From positions 4,588,001-4,652,000 of the forward strand of contig NZ_LR134116.1 in the NCBI RefSeq assembly GCF_900635455.1: 64,000 nt of DNA, read 5' to 3'. Positions within the stretch are counted from its first letter, which is position 1. The number at the start of each line of letters is the position of its first letter. The position numbers and the translations under genes were made by a program. Origin of the DNA: Yersinia intermedia. Lineage in GTDB: Bacteria > Pseudomonadota > Gammaproteobacteria > Enterobacterales > Enterobacteriaceae. This document shows, one piece after another, positions 1-9,435 of this stretch. The notes under the pieces are model-generated. The model had not been told where the DNA came from and made no database searches. It was given only the letters and a program-made list of their open reading frames with translations.

Positions 1-589
1 AGATACAAGCAATACCGTGGTTTCGCAGGTCACGGATAATATCCAGCAAAATAGCGGTTTCACTTTCAGTCAGTGAGGCGGTAGGTTCATCTAACACCAG
101 TAGCCGCACTTGTTTATTCAGCGCTTTCGCAATTTCAACGAGCTGTTGCTGCCCAAGGCCCAACTCACCCACGGGAGTGTGAGGGTCGACGAGCAGTTTG
201 ACCTGTGCCAGCATCCGCTGGCAGCGTAAATACATGGCATCGTAATCCATGATACCAAAACGCCCCCATTCAGAACCGAGGAACATGTTTTCCAGTACCG
301 ACATTTGTTTCACTAACGCCAGTTCCTGATGAATTATTGCAATGCCCTTTTGCTCTGTTTCACGAATATTTTTGGCCTGTAACATTTCACCTGAAAAAAA
401 TATTTCTCCTTGGTAAGAGCCGGTGGAATAAATACCACATAACACTTTCATTAGTGTGGATTTTCCCGAACCGTTTTCACCGCATAACGATAATACTTGC
501 CCAGCCTCTAATGTCAGGCTGATATTATCTACGGCTTTAACCACACCGAATTGCTTGGTAATATTCTTCATTTCTAACAGGTAGGGCAT
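1..589 (-). CDS. xylG: XylG, D-xylose ABC transporter ATP-binding protein (partial, N-terminal part)
   Basis: The first 196 codons of the ATPase that powers high-affinity D-xylose import; the rest lies beyond the left edge. The start ATG at 589 follows an AAGGAGG ribosome site, and the protein opens [15 protein letters not shown] like the E. coli protein. The Walker A motif GENGSGKST lies near residue 40, the signature-like [15 protein letters not shown] near 145, and Walker [10 protein letters not shown] near 165. Sugar importers of this class usually carry two fused ATPase domains, and only the first is visible here. It follows xylF by 114 bp on the same strand, and the permease xylH is expected outside the window. 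Identification is firm from the N-terminus and context. Confidence 0.95.
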   Translation of the reverse strand, partial: MPYLLEMKNITKQFGVVKAVDNISLTLEAGQVLSLCGENGSGKSTLMKVLCGIYSTGSYQGEIFFSGEMLQAKNIRETEQKGIAIIHQELALVKQMSVLENMFLGSEWGRFGIMDYDAMYLRCQRMLAQVKLLVDPHTPVGELGLGQQQLVEIAKALNKQVRLLVLDEPTASLTESETAILLDIIRDLRNHGIACI

Positions 590-638
590 AACCCCTCCTT
601 AATACCGCTGATTTTATAGCATTGCGGCTACATTAAAT

Positions 639-673
639 AACGGCCATGTTAATAAATTAAATAACTGGCCGTT
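639..673 (-). other. Intercistronic hairpin between xylF and xylG
   Basis: An 8-bp inverted repeat, AACGGCCA at 639-646 and TGGCCGTT at 666-673, lies in the gap between the xylF stop and the xylG start. No long T run follows, so it looks like an mRNA-stabilising or attenuating stem more than a strong terminator. Binding-protein genes of sugar ABC operons are often followed by such stems, which keep the binding protein in excess; that role is inferred here. Confidence 0.5.
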
Positions 674-703
674 TATTACAAAGTCCAATCAGCAATATGC
701 CAA

Positions 704-1699
704 TCAATAAACATCTGCTTTTTTGTGGAATCCGTCAGCAATGATAGTGCTATCAATATTACTTTTATCAACTTGAATAGGTGTTAATAAATAAGCGGGA
801 ACATCTTTTATACCATTATTTAATTTACTGTTAGCTTTTGGCTCTTCACCTTTACCTAGTGTGACAGCAATTTCTGCCGCATCATTGGCTAATTTACTGA
901 TTGGTTTATATACGGTCATGGTTTGTGTACCGGCAACAATTCGCTTTATTGCAGCCAAATCAGCATCCTGGCCGGAAATAGCAACCTTCCCTGCCAACCC
1001 TTGTGCGGCTAACGCCTGAATCGCCCCGCCAGCAGTTGCATCATTGGATGCCACCACAGCATCAATCTTGTTATTGTTGGCAGTGAGTGCATTTTCCATG
1101 ATTTTCAAGGCGTTTTCTGGTAACCATGCATCAACCCACTGGTCACCGACAATTTTTATTTTCCCGTCTTTTATCAGTGGATTAAGCACTGTCATTTGCC
1201 CTTGACGGAACAACTTGGCATTGTTGTCTACGGGTGATCCCCCCATCAGGAAGTAATTGCCTTGCGGCACCCGCTCAACCAGGCTTTTCGCCTGCAATTC
1301 ACCCACTTTTTCATTGTCAAATGAGATATAAAAATCAATATCAGCGTTATTTATCATACGGTCATACGCCAATACTTTTATCCCTTCCCGTTTAGCTTCG
1401 GCGATAACGTTACTTAATACTTGACCGTTATAGGGAATAATAACCAACACATCAACGCCACGGTTAATCATATTTTCAATTTGTGACATCTGTGTTTCTT
1501 CATTGCCATTTGCAGATTGAACAAATACTTTAGCGCCGAGTGATTCAGCTTTGTTAACAAAAATATCGCGGTCTTTCTGCCAGCGTTCAAGGCGCAGATC
1601 ATCTATCGCCATACCGATTTTAATTTCTTTACTGAATCCGGGCTGGCTAATCATCACCAGCGCGGCACATGCGGAGAGTAAAATGTTCTTAAATTTCAT
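704..1699 (-). CDS. xylF: XylF, periplasmic D-xylose-binding protein
   Basis: Substrate-binding protein that captures D-xylose in the periplasm and delivers it to the XylGH transporter. It has 331 residues, like E. coli XylF. The first 23 residues are a signal peptide (basic MKFKN, hydrophobic core, cleavage near GFS-KE). The mature part begins KIGMAIDDLRLERWQKD, the typical opening of periplasmic sugar-binding folds. ATG at 1699 is preceded by AAAGGT at suitable distance. It is the first gene of the leftward operon xylF-xylG and diverges from xylA across a 380-bp control region holding a CRP-like site and a long inverted repeat. Expression is therefore probably xylose-induced through XylR and catabolite-controlled, by analogy with E. 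coli. Confidence 0.96.
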   Translation of the reverse strand: MKFKNILLSACAALVMISQPGFSKEIKIGMAIDDLRLERWQKDRDIFVNKAESLGAKVFVQSANGNEETQMSQIENMINRGVDVLVIIPYNGQVLSNVIAEAKREGIKVLAYDRMINNADIDFYISFDNEKVGELQAKSLVERVPQGNYFLMGGSPVDNNAKLFRQGQMTVLNPLIKDGKIKIVGDQWVDAWLPENALKIMENALTANNNKIDAVVASNDATAGGAIQALAAQGLAGKVAISGQDADLAAIKRIVAGTQTMTVYKPISKLANDAAEIAVTLGKGEEPKANSKLNNGIKDVPAYLLTPIQVDKSNIDSTIIADGFHKKADVY

Positions 1700-1841
1700 C
1701 TTTCGGTACCTTTCTTATTGTGCAAGCAGGGTAAGAGAAACGGTAAACATCAACTGCAATAGGGATTGTTGACGCTTATTTGCACATCGGCAATTACAGA
1801 TTTTAATCCGCCAATTATGTTTTTTGGTTTAATGTTAATTT

Positions 1842-1857
1842 TATGATAACGATCATG
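1842..1857. promoter_or_regulatory. Candidate CRP site in the xylF/xylA divergent region
   Basis: TATGATAACGATCATG keeps the central TGAT-N4-ATCA of the CRP consensus and is a perfect palindrome over its inner 14 bases. It lies midway between the divergent starts of xylF (1699) and xylA (2080), where E. coli also has a CRP site serving both operons. The outer positions are imperfect, so this is a candidate by position and sequence. Confidence 0.5.
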
Positions 1858-1969
1858 TTTTCTTCACCATAAAATGCATGATTCCAGCGGAAGTTGTTAT
1901 CCGCGCAATGAATATCTAAGCGTTTCTATAATTAAGCCGGTATTTATGAGATCTACGCCACAATTAATA

Positions 1970-2010
1970 ATTCTCTGAATTTAAGTGTGAAATAACGTAA
2001 TTGAGAGAAT
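1970..2010. promoter_or_regulatory. Inverted repeat upstream of xylA, candidate XylR operator
   Basis: ATTCTCTGAATT (1970-1981) and AATTGAGAGAAT (1999-2010) form a 12-bp inverted repeat with one mismatch and a 17-base spacer. The spacer contains GTGTGAAATAACGTAATTGAG-like sequence that I recall from the E. coli xylA promoter. It ends 69 bases before the xylA start. XylR is an AraC-type activator that binds paired half-sites at this place in E. coli. Assignment to XylR is inference; no xylR gene lies in the window. Confidence 0.5.
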
Positions 2011-2079
2011 AGCTAACAACTCCGAAGATAAAAGCTCACCAGCCCGGCAAACGCAGGGCCAGCTTCCAAGGAGTATTGC

Positions 2080-3399
2080 ATGCAATCTTATTTTGATGAA
2101 TTAGAACAAGTGCGTTACGAAGGCAGCCAGAGCGCTAACCCGCTGGCATTTCATCACTACAACCCGGATGAGATTATCCTTGGTAAGCGAATGGCCGACC
2201 ACCTGCGGTTTGCGGCCTGTTATTGGCATACCTTCTGCTGGGGCGGGGCCGATATGTTTGGCAGCAATGCCTTTGATCGCCCGTGGCAGCACTCAGGTGA
2301 TGCACTGGCTCTGGCAAAACGCAAAGCCGATGTCGCGTTTGAATTCTTTCATAAACTGAATGTGCCCTATTACTGCTTCCATGATATTGATGTCTCGCCA
2401 GAAGGCGCGTCAATGAAAGAGTATCTTAATAATTTTGCTGTTATGACCGATGTATTGGCCGAGAAACAAGAGAGCAACGGCATAAAATTATTATGGGGTA
2501 CAGCTAACTGCTTTACCCATCCACGCTACGGCGCGGGGGCCGCGACTAACCCTGATCCAGAAGTCTTTAGCTGGGCTGCAACTCAGGTCTTTACTGCCAT
2601 GAATGCCACCCAAAAACTCGGTGGTGAAAACTATGTGTTATGGGGCGGGCGTGAAGGCTACGAAACCCTGTTAAACACCGACTTGCGCCAGGAGCGTGAG
2701 CAAATTGGCCGTTTTATGCAGATGGTGGTTGAGCATAAACACAAGACCGGTTTCCAGGGCACGCTATTAATTGAGCCTAAACCACAGGAGCCAACCAAGC
2801 ATCAGTACGATTATGACGTAGCGACTGTTTATGGCTTCCTCAAGCAGTTTGGGCTGGAAAAAGAGATTAAAGTGAATATTGAGGCTAACCACGCCACATT
2901 AGCAGGGCACTCGTTCCATCACGAAATCGCCAGTGCCATTGCATTAGGTATCTTCGGTTCAGTGGATGCTAACCGTGGTGATCCGCAGTTGGGTTGGGAT
3001 ACCGATCAGTTTCCAAACAGTGTAGAAGAGAATGCGCTGGTGATGTTTGAGATCCTCAAAGCAGGTGGTTTTACTACTGGTGGGCTGAACTTTGATGCAA
3101 AAGTACGCCGCCAAAGTACTGATAAATATGACCTGTTTTATGGCCATATTGGTGCGATGGATACGATGGCGCTGGCACTGAAAACTGCCGCCAAAATGAT
3201 TGAAGATGGTCAGTTGGCTCAACGCGTCGCCAAGCGCTATGCGGGCTGGAACACTGAGCTGGGCCAGCAAATTCTGCAAGGTAAACTGTCGCTGGAAGAG
3301 CTGGCACGCTATGCCGAGCAGCATAACCTGAACCCGCAACATCAGAGTGGTCATCAGGAACAGTTAGAAAATCTGGTTAACCGCTATTTATTCGGCTGA
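2080..3399 (+). CDS. xylA: XylA, D-xylose isomerase
   Basis: Converts D-xylose to D-xylulose in the cytoplasm, the first step of xylose catabolism. It has 439 residues (E. coli 440). The active-site stretch [13 protein letters not shown] near residue 98 carries the catalytic His and Asp. Metal-binding acidic residues appear in [14 protein letters not shown] near 230 and in the [11 protein letters not shown] stretch near 268. An AAGGAGT ribosome site lies eight bases before the ATG. xylB follows after 50 bp and is probably co-transcribed. The inverted repeat at 1970-2010 and the CRP-like site upstream suggest xylose and catabolite control. Confidence 0.98.
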   Translation: MQSYFDELEQVRYEGSQSANPLAFHHYNPDEIILGKRMADHLRFAACYWHTFCWGGADMFGSNAFDRPWQHSGDALALAKRKADVAFEFFHKLNVPYYCFHDIDVSPEGASMKEYLNNFAVMTDVLAEKQESNGIKLLWGTANCFTHPRYGAGAATNPDPEVFSWAATQVFTAMNATQKLGGENYVLWGGREGYETLLNTDLRQEREQIGRFMQMVVEHKHKTGFQGTLLIEPKPQEPTKHQYDYDVATVYGFLKQFGLEKEIKVNIEANHATLAGHSFHHEIASAIALGIFGSVDANRGDPQLGWDTDQFPNSVEENALVMFEILKAGGFTTGGLNFDAKVRRQSTDKYDLFYGHIGAMDTMALALKTAAKMIEDGQLAQRVAKRYAGWNTELGQQILQGKLSLEELARYAEQHNLNPQHQSGHQEQLENLVNRYLFG

Positions 3400-3449
3400 T
3401 GCTTAAGATGGGGCACTCGCTGCCCCAACTTCACCTATAAGGAAGGCAT

Positions 3450-4904
3450 ATGTACATTGGCATCGACTTAGGCACCTCCGGCGTCAAAGCAATTCTACTG
3501 GCCGAAAATGGGCAAGTAGTTGCCAGCCAAAGTGCCGCTTTATCCGTTTCACGCCCGCACCCGTTGTGGTCAGAACAGAACCCGGCTGATTGGTGGCAGG
3601 CAACCGATCAGGCCATGCAAGCTCTGGCCGCAACACATGATTTGCAACAGGTAAAAGCCCTTGGGTTAACCGGCCAAATGCACGGTGCGACCTTACTGGA
3701 TAAACAACATCAGGTGCTGCGCCCAGCTATTTTATGGAATGATGGCCGCAGTTTTGCCCAATGTCAGGCGCTGGAACACGCAGTGCCCGAGTCGCGCCAG
3801 ATTACAGGTAATCTGATGATGCCTGGGTTTACCGCCCCAAAACTTAAATGGCTGGCTGAGCACGAGCCAGATATTTTTAGTCGTATTGATAAAGTACTGT
3901 TACCAAAAGATTATCTTCGCTTTCTGATCAGTGGTGATTTCGCCAGCGATATGTCCGATGCTGCCGGTACTATGTGGCTGAATGTTGCGCAGCGTGACTG
4001 GAGTGATGAGATGCTGGTCGCCTGCGGTTTAAACCGCCAGCACATGCCAGCGCTGTTCGAAGGTAGCCAGATTACCGGCCATGTCAGTACAGCTATTGCC
4101 CGCCGCTGGGGCATCAGCACCATACCGGTAGTGGCTGGGGGGGGCGATAATGCTGCCGGTGCCGTTGGTGTTGGCCTGTATCAGGCCGGGCAGGCAATGT
4201 TGTCACTGGGTACCTCCGGCGTCTATTTTGCCGTCAGTGATGGCTTTCTCAGCAACCCCGCCAGCGCGGTTCATAGTTTCTGTCATGCATTGCCGAATAC
4301 CTGGCATCTAATGTCAGTGATGCTAAGTGCCGCGTCCTGCCTTGACTGGGCTTGCCAACTCACCGGTGTCGATAACGTTCCGGCGCTGATAGCAGAAGTC
4401 GAGAAAGCACCGCTTGCTGCTACCCCGGTATGGTTCCTGCCCTACCTTTCTGGCGAACGGACTCCCCATAACAACCCCAATGCTAAAGGGGCTTTTTGGG
4501 GATTTACCCACCAACATGGCAGAGCAGATTTAGCCCGTGCAGTATTGGAAGGTGTGGGATTCGCCTTAGCTGACGGGATGGACGCGGTGCATGCCAGCGG
4601 ATTACAGCCGACTTCAGTCACATTGATTGGCGGGGGGGCTCGCAGTGCCTATTGGCGGCAAATGCTGGCTGATATCAGTGGCCAAACGCTGGAATATCGT
4701 ACCGGAGGTGATGTCGGCCCAGCGTTGGGCGCAGCCCGGTTAGCTCAAATTGCACTAAATCCAAAAACGCCATTAGCGAACTTATTACCAGAACTGGTGC
4801 TGGAACAAACCCATTTACCTGATGCAGAGCGGCATCACCATTACACTGCTCAGCGAGTAATCTTCAAAAAGCTCTATCAGCAATTACTGCCGTTATGTAA
4901 ATAA
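3450..4904 (+). CDS. xylB: XylB, D-xylulose kinase
   Basis: Phosphorylates D-xylulose to xylulose 5-phosphate, which feeds the pentose phosphate pathway. It has 484 residues and belongs to the FGGY carbohydrate kinase family. The N-terminal phosphate-1 motif is MYIGIDLGTSGVKA. The catalytic Asp is expected in GGGDNAAGAVGVG near residue 233, and the C-terminal adenosine motif LIGGGARSAYW lies near 393. AAGGAAG precedes the ATG at 3450. It is the second gene after xylA, and a stem at 4910-4947 closes the operon before the convergent fimbrial genes. Confidence 0.97.
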   Translation: MYIGIDLGTSGVKAILLAENGQVVASQSAALSVSRPHPLWSEQNPADWWQATDQAMQALAATHDLQQVKALGLTGQMHGATLLDKQHQVLRPAILWNDGRSFAQCQALEHAVPESRQITGNLMMPGFTAPKLKWLAEHEPDIFSRIDKVLLPKDYLRFLISGDFASDMSDAAGTMWLNVAQRDWSDEMLVACGLNRQHMPALFEGSQITGHVSTAIARRWGISTIPVVAGGGDNAAGAVGVGLYQAGQAMLSLGTSGVYFAVSDGFLSNPASAVHSFCHALPNTWHLMSVMLSAASCLDWACQLTGVDNVPALIAEVEKAPLAATPVWFLPYLSGERTPHNNPNAKGAFWGFTHQHGRADLARAVLEGVGFALADGMDAVHASGLQPTSVTLIGGGARSAYWRQMLADISGQTLEYRTGGDVGPALGAARLAQIALNPKTPLANLLPELVLEQTHLPDAERHHHYTAQRVIFKKLYQQLLPLCK

Positions 4905-4909
4905 ATAAC

Positions 4910-4947
4910 ACTTCGAGGCTGGGGATAATATCCCTCAACCCCGAAGT
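4910..4947. terminator. Bidirectional stem-loop between xylB and the fimbrial operon
   Basis: An imperfect inverted repeat with outer arms ACTTCG (4910-4915) and CGAAGT (4942-4947) and inner GGG/CCC pairs fills the short gap between the xylB stop (4904) and the adhesin stop (4954). Two operons converge here, so a shared terminator is expected. The T runs are weak, so efficiency is unknown. Confidence 0.55.
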
Positions 4948-4953
4948 AACGTA

Positions 4954-5940
4954 TTAGTAATAGTTGATTTTTACGATGGCAGTGGCATCAAATTGGCCCA
5001 ACCGTATTGATTGCCCGGCGATAGCATTCAGGCTGGCCGTATAGTTTCTTGTTACCTGAGTCACATTGTTCAACTGCGCAAATTCTATATAACGGTTATA
5101 TACAATCGCCTGGCTGGCATCATTGTAAATCGTCAATTTTGTGCCATTCTGCATATCGATGGCATTATCACCCACTAACGGATTAGTGGTTGAGAACTGC
5201 GCCTGAATAGAAAAATTGGACAAGCAACCTTGTTTGACTGCGGTAATGGAAAACGGTTGGCTGATATTGTTGCCGCTATTTTGTAGCAACGCTTTATTAA
5301 ATACGCCAAAATTCACAATCTGTGATTCTGGATATACCACCAAGTCTGCACCGCAGGCGATAAACCGCACACCCGTTAACCCTGATAGGGCGTAACGCAA
5401 GTTCTTTGCCCCAGCAGTCAAGTTCAGACCGGTTGAACCATCAAGTTGGAATACCGTGAAGTTATCTGCGCCGACATAATAACCGCTCGAAGGTGGGTTA
5501 CCGGTCACTTTAATATAGAGTCGGAAAGTCACCGTAACGGTAACGTTTTGCCCTCTAACTATCGCAGGGGAATTAGTATTTAAACGGGCCGCGTTAGTTT
5601 CTAACTCCTGCCCATTATAGCTGACACCTAATTGCAAACCCTGTCCCAACGATTGATGTAGCGGGTTAAAATAGAACCACACTTGGTCAACCGTCGAGCC
5701 TAATACGTTATCGCAATAGGCTGTAACAGTAATATCGTTCGATTCCCAGACTTTCGTCCCTGCTGCAACATTCGATGGTATCGCTAATTGCCCGATAGGT
5801 ATCGCGGGCTTAATCACAACCCCAGTCCCCTTTTCAACACAATCAAGGGCATAAGCAGCCTGCGATAACAGCAGCGCCACCAATAAAATAACTACCGAGC
5901 CACCCATCCGGCCCGTTTTATTTAACATAGAATGAGTCAT
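4954..5940 (-). CDS. Fimbrial tip adhesin (two-domain, chaperone-usher type)
   Basis: Last gene of the fimbrial operon, probably the receptor-binding tip subunit. I chose ATG 5940 (328 residues) because AAGGA lies six bases upstream. An ATG at 5946 and a longer frame from 6012 overlapping the chaperone gene are less likely. Residues 1-31 are a signal peptide ending QAAYA, followed by the mature start LDC. The N-terminal ~170 residues have no motif I recognise and would be the lectin domain. From about residue 195 a pilin-like domain begins, with a Cys pair (CGADLVV... and QGCLSNF). It ends FDATAIVKINYY, the donor-strand type C-terminus with penultimate Tyr. The length, about twice that of the major pilin, fits an adhesin. 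The receptor is unknown. Confidence 0.8.
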   Translation of the reverse strand: MTHSMLNKTGRMGGSVVILLVALLLSQAAYALDCVEKGTGVVIKPAIPIGQLAIPSNVAAGTKVWESNDITVTAYCDNVLGSTVDQVWFYFNPLHQSLGQGLQLGVSYNGQELETNAARLNTNSPAIVRGQNVTVTVTFRLYIKVTGNPPSSGYYVGADNFTVFQLDGSTGLNLTAGAKNLRYALSGLTGVRFIACGADLVVYPESQIVNFGVFNKALLQNSGNNISQPFSITAVKQGCLSNFSIQAQFSTTNPLVGDNAIDMQNGTKLTIYNDASQAIVYNRYIEFAQLNNVTQVTRNYTASLNAIAGQSIRLGQFDATAIVKINYY

Positions 5941-5978
5941 TGTCATTCCTTTACCGGTACCGGAACAGGTTGTGCGCA

Positions 5979-6746
5979 TTACTTTTTCTTTTCCGCTGGT
6001 AGAATTTGGCAATCAACAGCCGAGCAGTTAAAAATACGTATGACCATGCCACCAAAATCATCCATATAACCAACACTATAGCGGTTGCCCCTATAACCTG
6101 GCGTCTTCGCAATCTCAGTGCCAAAAGGCGCGATCATTAAGCTATCGAAACCGGGGAAATTACCGCGATTATCCTGGCTTAAGTACCCTAACGTGATGTA
6201 ATACGGTGTCGGGTTATGAATTTTCAGGCTTTCACCTTGCTTGCTAAGCTGTAATTTCTCCTGCCAGATCTCGTTGTAATCTGCTTTTATCGCCGTAGGG
6301 CGGTAAAATAGCTTCACTCTATTTTGAATCGCAATTTGCACCACGTTAGTCATTTCACTTTTCGGTGGTACTTCCCGCACGTTAAAATAGAATAACGTCT
6401 CACGATCAGTGGCTAACTTTTCAGCATCAGGCAATTTCATAATACGCACTTGGCTTTTTTGGCCCGCATCAATCCGTTGCATCGGTGGCAAAGCAACCAA
6501 TGGGCTATCTATTTTCTGACCGGCGGCATTTTCTAACCATGATTGCGCCAAATAAGGTGATGTTTTACTCTGGTTCTGCAAAATAATACTGGCAGACTTG
6601 TCGTTACCGTTGAAGATAATCCGAGTGCGATCAAGGTTAATCGCCGCCTCGCTGACTATTGAGGTAAACAATAAGGCTATCCCTACCAGGGCTTTATTTA
6701 TCGGCTGGTTTTTCCTAATAGGCATCATATTATTAAGGTCTTTCAT
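5979..6746 (-). CDS. Periplasmic fimbrial chaperone (PapD/FimC family)
   Basis: Boot-shaped immunoglobulin-fold chaperone that folds pilin subunits in the periplasm by donor-strand complementation. It has 255 residues with a signal peptide ending near SEAAINLDRTRIIF. Family features: the subunit-binding Arg in LDRTRIIF, the conserved NVREVPP stretch near residue 125, QNRVKLFYRP near 145 with the pocket Lys, and a C-terminal domain with an FGG motif. The adjacent usher and adhesin support the assignment. It starts 100 bp after the usher. The order usher, chaperone, adhesin differs from the chaperone-first order of type 1 and P pili. A second nearby ATG pair (MM) leaves the start slightly uncertain. 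Confidence 0.93.
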   Translation of the reverse strand: MKDLNNMMPIRKNQPINKALVGIALLFTSIVSEAAINLDRTRIIFNGNDKSASIILQNQSKTSPYLAQSWLENAAGQKIDSPLVALPPMQRIDAGQKSQVRIMKLPDAEKLATDRETLFYFNVREVPPKSEMTNVVQIAIQNRVKLFYRPTAIKADYNEIWQEKLQLSKQGESLKIHNPTPYYITLGYLSQDNRGNFPGFDSLMIAPFGTEIAKTPGYRGNRYSVGYMDDFGGMVIRIFNCSAVDCQILPAEKKK

Positions 6747-6846
6747 GCTCTGTTCCGCTCTAATTTGTATCGTTATGCTGTGAATAACTGTTTTAAGTAA
6801 GTAACAGTTTAGTGTTAATTAATACTTGCCCACATTGTAGTCTAGT

Positions 6847-9345
6847 CTACTGACAAGGAAGGAGAATCTTCCCTGAATTCATGCCGTTATTTTCCGGCAA
6901 TATTATTTTGCACTGTTTTTTACCCCACTGAACCGTCAGTTTCCCGGCATCGTCTAAACCTGCTAAATAGGTCAACCCACTCTCACCTAAAATACCCACC
7001 TCAGCCCCGGTTTTATCGGCAAGAACCGATGACCCAAGTGGCGGGAAACTACCATCATCAAGGCGGATTATGGCCATAATTTGCTGGCCTTTTACTGCCC
7101 TAATTTCACGGTAACCAATTGCCCCTTCAGTCAGAGTTTTTTGGATAACTGTACTATAAACTTCAATATCTTCCGGCAGGCTTTGCACATCGACCCGCAC
7201 GTCAGACTGCTGATAACTGGTGACACCATTTACTACCGCCACACCAAACCGGTTGGTAATAGCCGAATTATTGTTCAGTGACACGCCTGAAACATCACCG
7301 GTATCAATCATTATTCTTGGCTCGTTACCGGATTTATTCTGGTGAGCTGAAACACCTTTCGCTGTCGCCGTTATCGAGCCATACCAGTTGGTATTCAATG
7401 AGTTATATTCATTATTTTTATGGCTGGCATCGACACCAAACTCACCATAAGGGGAGCTATGTTGATAGCCACCACGGAACACGCCATTTCCTTGCTGTAT
7501 TTCAGGGCTGGCCCCCCCAGCACTAACGCGCCAGATATTCCTCGGATCCTGGCTGTTGAAATAGGAGATATTCTGTGAGTAACCGTTGTTCTTATCATGT
7601 TGCGCGTCATAACTGACCTGCTGCCCAACACCAATCGGGACGCTGAATGAGAAGAACACCTGATTTTCGCTTTCATACTGGTATTTTACTTTATTGGCAG
7701 AGATTGTCGTCGAAATGCCTTTAAAAGAGCCAATATCAAAAATTTTGCTGACAGAAACACCGTAATTATTACTGGATACATCATTCCAGTAAGTTTTATG
7801 GGTGGCCGATAAGTACATTGTGATATCCGGCCAGGCCAAGTATTGATTCGCAGTCACGGTGTATGTTTGCTTATCATTTTGTAGATAATTATTGCCATTT
7901 AGCCGATCCAAATACTGGCTCATGCTCATAAAGTTCTTTTCGGAAAAACGATATCCGGCAAAGGTAATCTGGCTATTAGTCTGGTCAAAGCGCTTGGAAT
8001 AGTTGACCCGATAACTTTCGCCACTCTGCTTGCCGTCATGCGGTAACTGAGAGCGAGAATGCGTAACATCGACAGACAACGCACCGAAGTCATGCAAATT
8101 TTGCCCAGCACCCATGGCTACCGCGGTGTAATCCTGTGAAGTTGCTATCACCCCGCCATACAAGGAAACATCATTAAATGCCCCCCACGAGAATTCGCCA
8201 TTAAAGAACGTGGGATCACTTACCGCGTTATTATTACCCTGCATCGGGCGGCCCAAAGCCGTTTTATAACGGATAGCACCTTTCCGAGTTAAGAATGGTA
8301 CGGTCGCGGCGCTGACTTGAAAAGTAGTGACACGACCGTCCTCCTCTTCTACGCGGACATCAATATTCCCCTGTACCGCTTCACTGATATCCTGAATAAC
8401 AAACGGCCCCGGAGCGACGTTGGTTTGGTAAAGGGTACGACCATTCTGGCTCAGAATAACTCTGGCGTTAGTGCGAGCAATCCCGATCACCTGCGGTGCA
8501 TAGCCACGCATTGTCGGTGGTAACATCCGTTCATCACTGGAAAGTGATGCCCCCAGAAAACGAAATGAATCGAAAATACTGGAACTGAGATAGGTTTGGC
8601 CGCCAACAAATTTAGCCCCTATCGCCGGGATAGCCCTAAAAGCATACACTTGCGACCAGTCAAAATTACTGTAGTGCGAGCCTTCTGTTTCATTATTGGT
8701 ATATTGATAATCAGCACGAATCCGCCATGGCCCCATATTGGCACCCGCAGTTCCATAGCTGCTAAAATTAGTGCTACTGCTACCACTTTTCGGCGCATAA
8801 CGATTACCAAACAGGTTGTAATCTAATATAACGCCGGGAACACCATCATCCCATTGAGAAGGCGGCACCCAGTTAGGGTCGCTATATGCCAGCCATGCTT
8901 GTGGAATAGAAATAATTAAGTATTGTTTTTCTTTATCGTAATTTGCCGTAATTTCTTCTTTTTGATCAATAGAAACGCACTTGCCATCATTCCATAATGT
9001 TAGCGACTCGCGAACAGTTGGAGATAAGCCCAACAGGTCAACTAATTCTGGCGACAGACATAATTTAGTTGACGTCCCATTATCAACAGATAAATAGGCT
9101 ATTAGGTCGCGTTCAGGCAACAGTCGGCCATTAATCAGCACATCAAGTAGATAATTACCTGCAGGGGTATAATCATCAACTTCAAAGCGAGATAGGTCAA
9201 TGTTACTGCGATCTTTTGCATCAATAATATTGGTATTGAACTCTACAGCCACCGCTCGTCCAGGCAAGAATAAACATATACCGGCCAACGTTAATATTTG
9301 CACCATTCGAAAGATCATTTCTTTTCTTCTAGATTTATATTGCAT
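6847..9345 (-). CDS. Fimbrial outer-membrane usher (FimD/PapC family)
   Basis: The 832-residue outer-membrane pore that recruits chaperone-subunit complexes and polymerises the fimbria. A signal peptide covers roughly residues 1-33 (ending GRAVA-VEFN). The N-terminal periplasmic domain follows (VEFNTNIIDAKDRSNIDLSRFE). The barrel region has usher hallmarks such as RGYAPQVIGIARTNARV and LYQTNVAPGPFVIQD near 290-330. The C-terminal domains include GYREIRAVKGQQIMAIIRLDDGSFPPLGSSV, and the protein ends with a Cys pair (CKIILP ... LLPCQ). Length is within the family range of about 800-870. It lies between the major pilin, separated by the 124-bp repeat array, and the chaperone. Confidence 0.96.
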   Translation of the reverse strand: MQYKSRRKEMIFRMVQILTLAGICLFLPGRAVAVEFNTNIIDAKDRSNIDLSRFEVDDYTPAGNYLLDVLINGRLLPERDLIAYLSVDNGTSTKLCLSPELVDLLGLSPTVRESLTLWNDGKCVSIDQKEEITANYDKEKQYLIISIPQAWLAYSDPNWVPPSQWDDGVPGVILDYNLFGNRYAPKSGSSSTNFSSYGTAGANMGPWRIRADYQYTNNETEGSHYSNFDWSQVYAFRAIPAIGAKFVGGQTYLSSSIFDSFRFLGASLSSDERMLPPTMRGYAPQVIGIARTNARVILSQNGRTLYQTNVAPGPFVIQDISEAVQGNIDVRVEEEDGRVTTFQVSAATVPFLTRKGAIRYKTALGRPMQGNNNAVSDPTFFNGEFSWGAFNDVSLYGGVIATSQDYTAVAMGAGQNLHDFGALSVDVTHSRSQLPHDGKQSGESYRVNYSKRFDQTNSQITFAGYRFSEKNFMSMSQYLDRLNGNNYLQNDKQTYTVTANQYLAWPDITMYLSATHKTYWNDVSSNNYGVSVSKIFDIGSFKGISTTISANKVKYQYESENQVFFSFSVPIGVGQQVSYDAQHDKNNGYSQNISYFNSQDPRNIWRVSAGGASPEIQQGNGVFRGGYQHSSPYGEFGVDASHKNNEYNSLNTNWYGSITATAKGVSAHQNKSGNEPRIMIDTGDVSGVSLNNNSAITNRFGVAVVNGVTSYQQSDVRVDVQSLPEDIEVYSTVIQKTLTEGAIGYREIRAVKGQQIMAIIRLDDGSFPPLGSSVLADKTGAEVGILGESGLTYLAGLDDAGKLTVQWGKKQCKIILPENNGMNSGKILLPCQ

Positions 9346-9435
9346 AAATAAATCACTGTCTTATGGCAAAGTATTAATAAAGGGGAGTCTCCTCCCCTTA
9401 AATTGAAGCTATATATCCGGTAACCCGAACAAGTA

